DNA of 64,000 bases, from positions 558,001 through 622,000 of the forward strand of contig NZ_AFBG01000018.1 in NCBI RefSeq assembly GCF_000204195.1, given 5' to 3'. The notes under the pieces are model-generated. The model saw only the letters and a list, made by a program, of their open reading frames with translations, searched no databases and was not told where the DNA came from. This DNA comes from Acidovorax radicis N35 (lineage in GTDB: Bacteria > Pseudomonadota > Gammaproteobacteria > Burkholderiales > Burkholderiaceae_C). Positions 25,415-34,214 of this stretch are shown piece after piece (positions within the stretch are counted from its first letter, which is position 1; each line of letters opens with the position of its first letter). Made by a program: the position numbers and the translations under genes.

Positions 25415-26605
25415 ATGCCTATGCAAGCCCCGCGCCTTTTGATCGTGGACGACGAAGTGATGCAGATGACAGCGCTGTGTGACACGCTGACACCCCAGGG
25501 CTATGAAACCGTCGGCTTCACGTCTGCCAAAGCGGCACTCCTGGCGCTACGGGAACAACGGTACGAATTGCTATTGACCGACTTGACCATGCCGGAGATG
25601 GATGGCATTGAGTTGTTGCGCGCTGCGTTGGATATAGATCCGCAGATGGTGGGGGTCGTCATGACGGGCGATGGCACTATTTCTTCGGCGATTCAGGCCA
25701 TGAAAGTTGGTGCCTTCGACTACATACTCAAACCTTTCCGGCTGAGCGCCATTCTCCCGGTGATTGCGCGTGCCTTGGAGGTCCACAGTTTGCGCCAGGA
25801 AAATGCGGTGCTGGAGCTGCAGTTGCAGGAGCATATGGCGGCGTTAGAGGCGCGCAACAAGGAGCTGGCCTCAGCCAATAGCGAGCTTGAGGCATTTGCC
25901 AGCTCCGTCTCACACGATTTGCGCGCACCTTTGCGCATCATTTCCCAGTTTGCCCAGATCCTTGAAACCGACTTTGGGTCCGAAATGCCTGCAGAGGCCC
26001 GCGAGATGTTGGGCCGCATTGGCCTGGGGACGCAGCGCATGCACCAGCTTGTTGCCGATTTGCTGCGCTTGTCCAAACTGGGGCGCCAGACATTGATCAA
26101 GCGTCGCGTCGATCTGGACAGTCTTGTGCATGCGCTGATTGATGAGTTGCGCCCGGACTACGCGCGTGATGGCATCGGCATCCATGTTGGCCCGCTGAAC
26201 CACTGCACTGCGGATCCTGCGCTGCTTCAGCAGGTGATGACCAATCTTCTGTCGAATGCGTTCAAGTTTACGCGGGGTCGCGATCAAGCCCGGGTGGAAA
26301 TCGGGCGCCTTCCGCAGCAAGAAGAGGCAGCCTATTTTGTACGCGACAACGGTGTAGGTTTTGACATGGCCCATGCTGGCAAGCTGTTCGCTCCCTTCCA
26401 GCGGCTGCACCGCGCGGAGGACTATGAGGGTACGGGCGTCGGCCTGTCGATTGCGCAGCGGATAGTGGAGCGCCACGGCGGCCGTATCTGGGCCGAGGCG
26501 GAGGAGGGTAAGGGCGCCACGTTTTTCTTTACACTTTCCTCCGAGGATGACCTTATGAGGTCGAAGGCTGCAGCTGCGGGCGAGTCGGGTGGAGTCGCCG
26601 ACTGA
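25415..26605 (+). CDS. Response regulator-histidine kinase (REC-HisKA-HATPase)
   Basis: A 396-residue soluble protein. The N-terminal receiver has Asp56 (LLLTDLTMPEMDG). A helical linker (~125-155, QEHMAALEARNKELASANSELEAF) follows, then a phytochrome-type HisKA with His167 (SSVSHDLRAPLRII), and an HATPase domain with MTNLLSNAFKFT, VRDNGVGFD and GTGVGLSIAQRIVERHGG. This order allows a phosphorylated receiver to control a second kinase. It is divergent from the binding-protein/hybrid-kinase operon, the likely upstream partner. No DNA-binding domain is present, so a further output regulator must lie elsewhere. Confidence 0.9.
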   Translation: MPMQAPRLLIVDDEVMQMTALCDTLTPQGYETVGFTSAKAALLALREQRYELLLTDLTMPEMDGIELLRAALDIDPQMVGVVMTGDGTISSAIQAMKVGAFDYILKPFRLSAILPVIARALEVHSLRQENAVLELQLQEHMAALEARNKELASANSELEAFASSVSHDLRAPLRIISQFAQILETDFGSEMPAEAREMLGRIGLGTQRMHQLVADLLRLSKLGRQTLIKRRVDLDSLVHALIDELRPDYARDGIGIHVGPLNHCTADPALLQQVMTNLLSNAFKFTRGRDQARVEIGRLPQQEEAAYFVRDNGVGFDMAHAGKLFAPFQRLHRAEDYEGTGVGLSIAQRIVERHGGRIWAEAEEGKGATFFFTLSSEDDLMRSKAAAAGESGGVAD

Positions 26606-26774
26606 TGCCAGGGCATACGCTACTCCGTGACCTGCCCGGGCGCGTATGAGGGTGTCCAAGGACTCTTGCTATCCTGCGATCTCGCTTTGACTGAGGCAGT
26701 ACCTACTTCGAGAGCAAGGCTGGAATTGGGACAACCGAGCAAGCGGGCGTGCGGCGCCAGCAATCCATAGGGAC

Positions 26775-26809
26775 AAAAAAAAAGCCCTGCCTTTCAAGAC
26801 AGAGCTTTG
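26775..26809 (-). terminator. Terminator downstream of tRNA-Ser
   Basis: In the minus-strand transcript an 11-bp stem (positions 26781-26791 with 26798-26808, two G-U pairs) is followed by nine U, the complement of A at 26775-26783. The wobble pairs form only in the minus transcript, which sets the direction. Confidence 0.8.
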
Positions 26810-26880
26810 TTTTGTGTGGGACTTTGTGTTGAACGGATTTGGAAGTCGTTCCTAAGTCATGGGTGGCTTTGTGTGCCAAA

Positions 26881-26970
<90 letters not shown>

Positions 26971-27034
26971 GAAGCCCACTATTCTAGCAGTGCTTTTGGG
27001 CGTTTTCTGCGCCCGACTGATGTATCGGTTGTTT

Positions 27035-28069
27035 TTAGTGGGCGGGTCGGGTCGCGAGTGGTGCTGATTCTGTGGCGGAGTCGATCTCTTGCGCGTCGTC
27101 GCTCCTCTCGATGCGGTTGCGTCCGGTGTGCTTGCCCCGGTACAGCGCTGCATCGGCTTGTTGCATGGCGCGGTCTAGTTCCTGTGGGCCAGCGAAACCG
27201 GCCGAGATGCCGATGGTCACGGTGCAGCGGATGGGGCCGCCTGGGGCGGCGGCGGTCACCACTTCGCTGTTCTCGATGGCCATTCGCGCGCGGCTCGCAA
27301 GGCGCAGGGCGCCCTCGGCGTCGGTGTCCGGGCAAATAACAACGAACTCTTCGCCACCCAGGCGGCACGCGAGGTCGCCCTGGCGGGCGGTGTCCCTCAG
27401 CACGTCGGCCACATGGCACAGAACGGTGTCGCCGATTTGGTGACCGTATGTGTCATTGATGCGTTTGAAATGATCGATGTCCACGATCAGCAGGTGCGCA
27501 GTGCCTGCAGTGCGTGAGCGGAAATATGCATCCAACCCGTCGAGCATGCCGCGACGGTTCAACAGCCGCGTCAGCGGGTCGTGGGCCGCCATGGCGCGCA
27601 GTTCGTCGGTGAGCCTGCGCAGCACCAGCCAGATGATGGACGGTGCCAGCACGGTCGCCAGAAAGGACATATAGAGATAGAACACGGTCTGGAAACGGCT
27701 GTTCATGTCCAGTGCCTCCAGTCCGTCCTTGAGAACCATCACGAACTTCATGGCGTTGAGGGCAAAGATGCCGCCGATCAGGACTGCGAACAGCACCATT
27801 TCCGCCCGCAGATCCCTGGCAAAAGTGTGCGCGCCCTGGATCACGGTGGCGGTCATGGCGAGAAAGAGCAGGGCAGAGGCGCCCGCCAGCATGGCGTAGC
27901 GGACCTCTGTTCCCAGCGTCCATTGCACCACTAACTGCGCAGCGGCGTAGGCAAGGGCCAGTGTGAGGAGAGGGCGCCACAGCGGGGCCGCTCGACCGAA
28001 GAACCGCATGGCACCTACCGCGTAGACTGCCGGTGCACACAGGGTGAGCGTATGGTTGGCCACGCTCAT
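27035..28069 (-). CDS. Diguanylate cyclase, membrane GGDEF protein (probably lacking its N-terminus)
   Basis: A 344-residue protein with about five membrane helices (~12-155) and a C-terminal GGDEF domain (~170-325). Signature residues are DPLTRLLNRRG, VDIDHFKRINDTYGH and the active site GGEEF, so it should make c-di-GMP. No RxxD inhibitory motif precedes GGEEF. The ATG overlaps the stop of the fragment at 28066-28254. Read through one frame change, the two join into a single longer membrane sensor, so the real gene probably starts upstream. Confidence 0.85.
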   Translation of the reverse strand: MSVANHTLTLCAPAVYAVGAMRFFGRAAPLWRPLLTLALAYAAAQLVVQWTLGTEVRYAMLAGASALLFLAMTATVIQGAHTFARDLRAEMVLFAVLIGGIFALNAMKFVMVLKDGLEALDMNSRFQTVFYLYMSFLATVLAPSIIWLVLRRLTDELRAMAAHDPLTRLLNRRGMLDGLDAYFRSRTAGTAHLLIVDIDHFKRINDTYGHQIGDTVLCHVADVLRDTARQGDLACRLGGEEFVVICPDTDAEGALRLASRARMAIENSEVVTAAAPGGPIRCTVTIGISAGFAGPQELDRAMQQADAALYRGKHTGRNRIERSDDAQEIDSATESAPLATRPAH

Positions 28070-28254
28070 CGCGTTCCACCCCGGGGGCCGCCCACCAGCT
28101 GCAACACGTAGGCTGAGCCCAGCAAGAAGTTGCCGATGGCGAAAACTTCCATGCCCATCTTCTTACCATGCAGGCGCGTGCTGATCAGCAGGAACATGGC
28201 GCTAAAGCACAGCAAATGCACGCACAGCATGCTGACGATGAGGGTGGCACCCAT
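28066..28254 (-). CDS. N-terminal membrane fragment of the diguanylate cyclase
   Basis: A 62-residue reading frame with two hydrophobic helices (GATLIVSMLCVHLLCFSAMFLLIS; MEVFAIGNFLLGSAYVLQLV). It stops just as the diguanylate cyclase begins, overlapping by ATGA. At the junction there is a run of five C followed by four G; a sixth C would give GGPPGWNAMSVANHTL without a break. A frameshift or a sequencing slip in the homopolymer is likely. No ribosome site supports separate translation of the two. Confidence 0.55.
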   Translation of the reverse strand: MGATLIVSMLCVHLLCFSAMFLLISTRLHGKKMGMEVFAIGNFLLGSAYVLQLVGGPRGGTR

Positions 28255-28513
28255 GGGTACTTGCACGTGAAGGTGTCTCGGTAGGAAAGCGAAATGGCAC
28301 TTCATCCTAGCCGACACCATGCCGGCCTTACACCGTGGCACGCCTTCGCTGTTTGCTCAGCAAAGGGGTTGTGGAACAACCGGCAGCGTGGACGAACACC
28401 CATGCCTGGAATCAAAAAACCGGCACCGGGCGCTGGCGGCTTGTGCCTTGCAGCGTGCTCGGTTCGCCGGTTCACTGGGATCAGGGCCGATGGCGTCGGC
28501 CTGCCGTTTGATC

Positions 28514-29434
28514 TCAGTTGCGTGGAGTGCCGGTGGTTTGCACCATTTTCATCGCCGAGCCGATCAGTGCCGACACCTCGGTCATGTTGCTCGGCACGAT
28601 GAGCGTGGTGGTCGAGTCCGCTGCCACCTGGCTGTACGCCTCCACGGCCTTTTCCGCGACCTTGAGCTGTACGGCCTGTTCGCCGCCGGGCTGGCGGATG
28701 GCGGCGGCCACGCGCTCGATGGCCTGGGCATTGGCTTCAGCCACGGCCTTGATGGATTCGGCCTCGCCCTGGGCCTTGTTGATGACGGCCTGCTTTTCAC
28801 CTTCGGAGCGGGCAATGAAGGCTTCGCGTTCGCCGGTGGCGATGTTGATCTGTTCCTGGCGGCGGCCTTCGGAGGCGGCAATCAGCGCGCGTTTTTCGCG
28901 TTCTGCCGTGATCTGAGCCTGCATGGCATGCAGGATTTCCTTGGGTGGTGTCAGGTCCTTGATTTCATAGCGCAGCACCTTCACGCCCCAGTTCAGGGCT
29001 GCTTCGTCAATGGCTTGAACGACCTGGGCGTTGATGATGTCCCGCTCTTCAAAGGTCTTGTCCAGTTCCAGCTTGCCGATGACCGAGCGCAGCGAGGTCT
29101 GTGCCAACTGCGTCACGGCCACGATGTAGTTGCTGGAGCCGTAGCTTGCGCGCATCGGGTCGGTCACCTGGAAATACAGGATGCCGTCCACTTGCAATTG
29201 TGTGTTGTCGCGGGTGATGCAGACCTGGCTGGGCACGTCGAGCGGGATTTCTTTCAGGCTGTGTTTGTAGGCAACCTTGTCCACAAAGGGCACCAGAAAG
29301 TTCAGCCCCGGCGTGAGTGTGCCTGCGTACTTGCCCAGGCGTTCTTTGACCCAGGCGTTCTGCTGGGGCACGACCTTGACGGAGCGTGCGACGAAGATCA
29401 CGGCAATGATGAGAATGACGACGGCAATTTCCAT
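28514..29434 (-). CDS. SPFH/Band 7 membrane protein, QmcA-like
   Basis: A 306-residue protein with a single N-terminal anchor (residues 1-17) and an SPFH domain (QQNAWVKERLGKYAGTLTPGLNFLVPF, then RDNTQLQVDGILYFQVTDP). A long charged coiled coil (~185-265) with repeated Ala/Glu/Lys follows. It is close to QmcA/stomatin-type proteins, which oligomerise at the membrane and partner with NfeD proteins. The NfeD gene is immediately upstream in the same operon (54-nt gap), which fits the usual pairing in bacterial membrane quality control. Confidence 0.9.
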   Translation of the reverse strand: MEIAVVILIIAVIFVARSVKVVPQQNAWVKERLGKYAGTLTPGLNFLVPFVDKVAYKHSLKEIPLDVPSQVCITRDNTQLQVDGILYFQVTDPMRASYGSSNYIVAVTQLAQTSLRSVIGKLELDKTFEERDIINAQVVQAIDEAALNWGVKVLRYEIKDLTPPKEILHAMQAQITAEREKRALIAASEGRRQEQINIATGEREAFIARSEGEKQAVINKAQGEAESIKAVAEANAQAIERVAAAIRQPGGEQAVQLKVAEKAVEAYSQVAADSTTTLIVPSNMTEVSALIGSAMKMVQTTGTPRN

Positions 29435-29488
29435 GAGAAACCTCTCTTTTCGTTGTTGATCTGTGAAGGTGAAGCGGCCGCGGCCTTT

Positions 29489-29914
29489 TTAGAGCGGATC
29501 TACCAGCAGGCGATTGCCCACCAGTTCCGCAACCCGGTGCATGCCTGTGGAGGGGGTGACACCGGGGCGGTGGATGGCTGTCCAAGTGGCACCCCGATAT
29601 TTCACTGTAGTGGTGCCGTCCGCGTTCCAGCCCTCAATGAGGATGGTTTCGCCCACGTCCATGTTGACGCTGCGGTCGGCGCGGGCGGAGGGATCTCCGG
29701 GACGCTTTTTCTTGAGGTAGTACCAGCCCACCACCGCTCCTCCTCCCACGACGGCCGCCGCCACAACCTGAACAGTAGTGGGCAGGCCCAGATGGGCGGC
29801 CAGGGCTGCAGCCACCAGGCCGATGGCTACCATCAGCAAATAGAACGTACCGGTGAGCAGCTCTACAACGACCACAGCCCCTGCTGCCAGCCACCAGATG
29901 GTGGATTCCTCCAT
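29489..29914 (-). CDS. NfeD-family membrane protein
   Basis: A 141-residue protein with three hydrophobic segments (~6-30, 31-48, 50-70) and a C-terminal OB-fold domain (~85-140; VGETILIEGWNADGTTTVKYRGATWTAI and NRLLVDPL). This short NfeD type usually forms a complex with an SPFH protein, encoded next. The ATG at 29914 has AAGGAG 6 nt upstream and is preferred over an ATG at 29953. Confidence 0.88.
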   Translation of the reverse strand: MEESTIWWLAAGAVVVVELLTGTFYLLMVAIGLVAAALAAHLGLPTTVQVVAAAVVGGGAVVGWYYLKKKRPGDPSARADRSVNMDVGETILIEGWNADGTTTVKYRGATWTAIHRPGVTPSTGMHRVAELVGNRLLVDPL

Positions 29915-30060
29915 AGCCAACTCCTTGTTGTGGTTGTGTTTAGTGCACCACATTCTGGGTCAAAAGGGTTGCAGTTCAAAGGCGCGTCAACGTTATTCCT
30001 TACACTTCGCGCCTATTTCGTTTTTTGGCCGGGCAGGGCACGGTTGCACGGAGGCTGCGC

Positions 30061-32433
30061 ATGAAGTTTCGCTTTCCCATCATCATCATCGATGAAGACT
30101 ATCGTTCCGAGAACACTTCGGGGCTCGGTATTCGCGCGCTGGCGCAGGCCATCGAGGCCGAAGGGTTCGAGGTGGTCGGGGTCACCAGCTATGGTGATCT
30201 GTCGCAGTTCGCGCAGCAGCAAAGCCGCGCCAGTGCGTTCATTTTGTCCATCGACGATGAGGAATTCTCGGAGGGCGAAGGCCTCGATCCGATCGTTCTG
30301 AGCCTGCGCAACTTCATCGGCGAGGTGCGCCGCAAGAACACTGAGGTGCCGATCTACGTGCACGGCGAGACCAAGACCAGCCGCCATCTGCCCAACGATA
30401 TCCTGCGCGAACTGCACGGCTTCATCCACATGTTCGAGGACACCCCCGAATTCGTGGCGCGCCACATCATCCGCGAGGCCAAGAGCTATCTGGAGGGTGT
30501 ACAGCCGCCGTTCTTCAAGGCGCTGCTCGACTACGCCGAAGACGGCTCGTACAGCTGGCACTGCCCCGGCCACTCGGGCGGCGTCGCCTTCCTCAAGAGC
30601 CCCGTGGGCCAGATGTACCACCAGTTCTACGGCGAGAACATGCTGCGCGCCGATGTGTGCAACGCGGTGGAAGAATTGGGCCAACTGCTGGACCACAACG
30701 GCGCCATTGGCGAGAGCGAGCGCAATGCCGCGCGCATCTTCAATGCCGACCACTGCTTCTTCGTGACCAACGGCACGTCCACGTCCAACAAGATGGTGTG
30801 GCACCACACCGTGGCCCCCGGTGATGTGGTGGTGGTGGACCGCAACTGCCACAAGTCCATCCTGCACAGCATCATCATGACCGGGGCCATCCCGGTGTTC
30901 ATGAAGCCCACGCGCAACCACTTCGGCATCATCGGCCCCATCCCGCAAAGCGAGTTCGAGCCAGCAGCCATCCAGGCCAAGATCAAGGCCAACCCGCTGC
31001 TCAAGGGTGTGGACGCCAAGAAGGTCAAGCCGCGCGTGCTGACCCTCACGCAGTCCACCTACGACGGCGTGCTGTACAACACCGAGACCATCAAGGGCAT
31101 GCTCGATGGCTACGTGGAGAACCTGCACTTCGACGAGGCCTGGTTGCCGCACGCGGCCTTCCATCCGTTCTACGGCACCTACCATGCCATGGGCAAGAAG
31201 CGCACGCGTCCCAAGCATTCGGTGACGTATGCCACGCAGTCCATCCACAAGCTTCTGGCCGGCATCAGCCAGGCCAGCCATGTGCTGGTGCAGGACTCGC
31301 AGACCACCAAGCTCGATCGCCACCTCTTCAACGAGGCCTACCTGATGCACACCAGCACCAGCCCGCAGTACAGCATCATCGCCAGCTGCGACGTGGCGGC
31401 CGCGATGATGGAGCCGCCCGGGGGGACCGCGCTGGTGGAAGAGAGCATCCTGGAGGCACTCGACTTCCGTCGCGCCATGCGCCAGATTGAAGACGACTTC
31501 GGCAAGAAGGACTGGTGGTTCAAGGTCTGGGGCCCCGAGAAGCTGGTGGACGAAGGTATCGGCCGCGCGGAGGACTGGATCATCCGCAGCGATAGCAAGA
31601 GCAAGAAAGCCGGCGCCAAGTGGCACGGCTTCGGCCAACTGGCCGATGGCTTCAACATGCTGGACCCGATCAAGTCGACCATCGTCACGCCGGGCCTGAA
31701 CCTGGACGGCAAGTTCGACAAGACCGGCATCCCCGCGTCCATCGTCACCAAGTACCTCGCCGAGCACGGCGTGGTGGTGGAGAAGACGGGCCTGTACAGT
31801 TTCTTCGTGATGTTCACCATCGGCATCACCAAGGGCCGCTGGAACACGCTGCTCACCGCGCTGCAGCAGTTCAAGGACGACTACGAGAAGAATCAGCCCA
31901 TGTGGCGCATCCTTCCGGAGTTCTGTCAGCAGCACAAGCGCTATGAGCGCATGGGCCTGCAGGACCTTTGCCAGCACGTGCACGAGATGTACGCCAAGTA
32001 CGACATTGCGCGCCTGACCACCGAGATGTACCTGTCGGACCTCACGCCCGCCATGAAGCCTTCGGATGCGTACGCGCACATCGCGCACCGCCAGACCGAG
32101 CGCGTGGAGATCGACCAGCTCGAAGGCCGCATCACCGTGGGCCTGGTCACGCCGTACCCACCGGGCATTCCGCTCCTGATTCCGGGCGAAGTGTTCAACA
32201 AGAAGATCGTGGACTACCTCAAGTTCGCCCGCGAATTCGCCAAACTGTGCCCGGGCTTTGAGACCGATATCCACGGCCTGGTGGAGGTGGAGGATGAAAA
32301 CGGCCAGGTGCGCTACTACGCGGACTGCGTGGCCGACACAACCGCCAAGACCGGCAAGAACACCAAGCCGCTGGCCACCGCCAAGAACCTGGTACAGGTG
32401 GGCGACGACGGACCTTACGGCCGCAACGTGTGA
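30061..32433 (+). CDS. Orn/Lys/Arg decarboxylase, class I PLP-dependent
   Basis: A 790-residue enzyme. The N-terminal wing domain (~1-125) has a flavodoxin-like fold (IIIIDEDYRSENTSG), followed by the PLP-binding core and a C-terminal domain. The PLP lysine is Lys397 in YATQSIHKLLAG, preceded by the LHFDEAW aspartate motif that holds the cofactor nitrogen. Substrate (lysine, ornithine or arginine) cannot be fixed from sequence. Such enzymes make polyamines and consume protons in acid stress. A GGAGG site precedes ATG 30061. It is a single gene with a strong terminator after it. Confidence 0.9.
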   Translation: MKFRFPIIIIDEDYRSENTSGLGIRALAQAIEAEGFEVVGVTSYGDLSQFAQQQSRASAFILSIDDEEFSEGEGLDPIVLSLRNFIGEVRRKNTEVPIYVHGETKTSRHLPNDILRELHGFIHMFEDTPEFVARHIIREAKSYLEGVQPPFFKALLDYAEDGSYSWHCPGHSGGVAFLKSPVGQMYHQFYGENMLRADVCNAVEELGQLLDHNGAIGESERNAARIFNADHCFFVTNGTSTSNKMVWHHTVAPGDVVVVDRNCHKSILHSIIMTGAIPVFMKPTRNHFGIIGPIPQSEFEPAAIQAKIKANPLLKGVDAKKVKPRVLTLTQSTYDGVLYNTETIKGMLDGYVENLHFDEAWLPHAAFHPFYGTYHAMGKKRTRPKHSVTYATQSIHKLLAGISQASHVLVQDSQTTKLDRHLFNEAYLMHTSTSPQYSIIASCDVAAAMMEPPGGTALVEESILEALDFRRAMRQIEDDFGKKDWWFKVWGPEKLVDEGIGRAEDWIIRSDSKSKKAGAKWHGFGQLADGFNMLDPIKSTIVTPGLNLDGKFDKTGIPASIVTKYLAEHGVVVEKTGLYSFFVMFTIGITKGRWNTLLTALQQFKDDYEKNQPMWRILPEFCQQHKRYERMGLQDLCQHVHEMYAKYDIARLTTEMYLSDLTPAMKPSDAYAHIAHRQTERVEIDQLEGRITVGLVTPYPPGIPLLIPGEVFNKKIVDYLKFAREFAKLCPGFETDIHGLVEVEDENGQVRYYADCVADTTAKTGKNTKPLATAKNLVQVGDDGPYGRNV

Positions 32434-32502
32434 GTGCGGTTTGACGCCGTGGTGATCGGCTAGTGGGGTCGTTCACCCGGCCCAAGATCGTGAACGCGTT
32501 CT

Positions 32503-32539
32503 AAAAATCGCTCCCCGGCACCGCCGGGGAGCGATTTTT
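32503..32539. terminator. Strong bidirectional terminator
   Basis: Perfect 17-bp arms, AAAAATCGCTCCCCGGC (32503-32519) and GCCGGGGAGCGATTTTT (32523-32539), with a 3-nt loop. T-tracts exist on both strands. It ends the decarboxylase transcript. Confidence 0.93.
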
Positions 32540-32643
32540 TAGTTTGGAGGGTTTGAATCCGCTGAACAAGTACCCCCGTATTGCCTGTCAGCCGCGTGAT
32601 TTTCAGGCGGTGTCAGTCCCTACATCACTTTCAGGAGATTCTC

Positions 32644-33204
32644 ATGACCCACCGATTCAACACCCGTATGGCCACCATTGCATTGGCCGCTGCCATGGCT
32701 GCGGCCGCTGTACCTGCCATGGCGCAGGTCATGGTGGGTGGCGCGCCCATGCTCGCCAGCAAAGACATCATCGACAATGCAGTGAACTCCAAGGACCACA
32801 CCACGCTGGTGGCTGCCGTGAAGGCCGCAGGCCTGGTCGAAACGCTGAAGGGCACCGGTCCCTTCACCGTGTTTGCACCCACCAATGCCGCCTTTGCCGC
32901 TTTGCCCGCTGGTACCGTGGACACCCTGCTCAAGCCCGAGAACAAGCCGACGCTGACCAAGGTGCTTACCTACCACGTGGTTGCAGGTAAGTACGATGCC
33001 GCAGCGCTTTCCAAGATGATCGCCGACGGCAAGGGCATGGCCAGCTTCAAGACAGTGGCAGGCGGCACACTCACCGCCAAGGCCAGTGGCTCCAGCATCA
33101 TGGTCAGCGATGAAAAGGGTGGCATGGCCAGCGTGACCATTGCCGATGTGTACCAGTCCAACGGCGTGATTCACGTTGTGGACAAGGTACTGCTGCCCAA
33201 CTGA
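32644..33204 (+). CDS. Secreted fasciclin (FAS1) domain protein
   Basis: A 186-residue exported protein. The signal peptide is cleaved after AVPAMA (residue 27). One FAS1 domain follows, with the H1 motif TGPFTVFAPTNAAFAALP and the H2 region VLTYHVVAGKYDAAAL. The end, SNGVIHVVDKVLLPN, is the standard FAS1 C-terminus. FAS1 proteins mediate adhesion or surface interactions; in bacteria the ligand is generally unknown. AGGAG lies 7 nt before the ATG. It has its own transcript after the decarboxylase terminator. Confidence 0.93.
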   Translation: MTHRFNTRMATIALAAAMAAAAVPAMAQVMVGGAPMLASKDIIDNAVNSKDHTTLVAAVKAAGLVETLKGTGPFTVFAPTNAAFAALPAGTVDTLLKPENKPTLTKVLTYHVVAGKYDAAALSKMIADGKGMASFKTVAGGTLTAKASGSSIMVSDEKGGMASVTIADVYQSNGVIHVVDKVLLPN

Positions 33205-33273
33205 CCACATTGACGAAAGCGCTGAAAAGGCCTGTCCGTTGTGGAAGGGCGGGTTGCCTGGCTTGGCGCTCGA

Positions 33274-34137
33274 TCAGCGTGCAGCAGGCATGTCTTCCCG
33301 CACACGCACAAAACTCGCGAAACGCGGCAGGCCGCCGTCGTGTGTTCCGCGAAACCGGTAGGTAACCCAGCTGCCCACCGGCGGAGGGTCAGCCCGTTGC
33401 GCATCGCTGAAGCCCGCGCCCAACCGAAAGCGCTGACCCGAGGGCATTTCCACCAGCAGGGCTCCCATGCGCCCTGCGTGGCGACCCTTGCCCGGCAGGT
33501 GGGCAACGACGCGGGCTTCCGTGTCATCGTGGGTCTTGACCTTCACCAGATCATCGCTGCGGCCAGACTGGTAGTGCGAGCTGCCCCGGTGCAGCATCAG
33601 GCCTTCGCCGCCCGCCCGCACCGTACGTTGCAACAGGGCCTGGAGGGCCGCATCGTTTTCGATGCGCTTTTGGGGCACCGCCTGGACCCAAGGCTGGTTG
33701 ATCTGCATCACCAAGGCGTTGAGCGACCGCAGTCGCTCGTCAAACGTGTCGCCGTGCCGGGGCAGGTCAAACACCATGAAGCGCATCTGCCGCCAGGCCA
33801 CGTCGTTGGGCTGCTGCTGGCGCGTGGTGGACTGCGCGTGCGCAAAGCGCCCGCGCCCAGCCCACAGTTCGCCATCCATGGGGGTGCTGGGCCAGCTGGC
33901 GGTGAACCACGCGGGGGCCACTACCGTTTCACCACCCCGGGTGCGCAGCGTGTGGCCGTCCCAGTAGCCACGCACGCCGTCGTACTTTTCGCTGACCCAA
34001 TAGTCCGCCAACGCCATACCCGGCCGGTACACATTGGCCAGCAGCAGAGCCGGAGCATCTGCTGCATGGCCAGGACGTGTGGAAAGTGCGGGGAGGGCTG
34101 CGAACGCCAGCCAGGCCAGGTAGCTTCTGCGTTGCAT
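33274..34137 (-). CDS. ATP-dependent DNA ligase with signal peptide (LigE-like)
   Basis: A 287-residue small ATP-dependent ligase. The nucleotidyltransferase motif I is SEKYDGVRGYWDG with the adenylated Lys51. Later motifs include PMDGELWAGRG, MVFDLPRHGDTFDERL, GEGLMLHRGSSHY and DDLVKVKTHDDTEA. A C-terminal OB fold closes at VTYRFRGTHDGGLPRFASFVRVRED. The first 26 residues (RRSYLAWLAFAALPALSTRPGHAA) read as a signal peptide, as in LigE-type enzymes thought to act on DNA in the periplasm. Its start codon shares its first base position with a 57-bp repeat copy. Confidence 0.85.
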   Translation of the reverse strand: MQRRSYLAWLAFAALPALSTRPGHAADAPALLLANVYRPGMALADYWVSEKYDGVRGYWDGHTLRTRGGETVVAPAWFTASWPSTPMDGELWAGRGRFAHAQSTTRQQQPNDVAWRQMRFMVFDLPRHGDTFDERLRSLNALVMQINQPWVQAVPQKRIENDAALQALLQRTVRAGGEGLMLHRGSSHYQSGRSDDLVKVKTHDDTEARVVAHLPGKGRHAGRMGALLVEMPSGQRFRLGAGFSDAQRADPPPVGSWVTYRFRGTHDGGLPRFASFVRVREDMPAAR

Positions 34138-34193
34138 TTGCTATTTAATTGATAGCTTATTGCGCTTTTGTATCAAGCGCTGGAGCCTGTTTT
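34137..34193 (-). repeat. 57-bp dispersed repeat, copy B (reverse)
   Basis: It has the same layout as the other copies (12 nt, AGCGCTT, 7 nt, AAGCGCA, 5 nt, CTAT...ATAG, read on the minus strand). It fills most of the gap between fabI and the ligase gene and abuts the ligase start codon, so it lies in that gene's 5' leader. Confidence 0.8.
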
Positions 34194-34214
34194 GACTCAA
34201 ATTTCGAGGCGAAA

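Noticed and set aside
30013-32274. A 753-codon open frame antisense to the decarboxylase gene
   Set aside because: The decarboxylase has its PLP lysine motif and full-length domains; the antisense frame has no ribosome site or family pattern.
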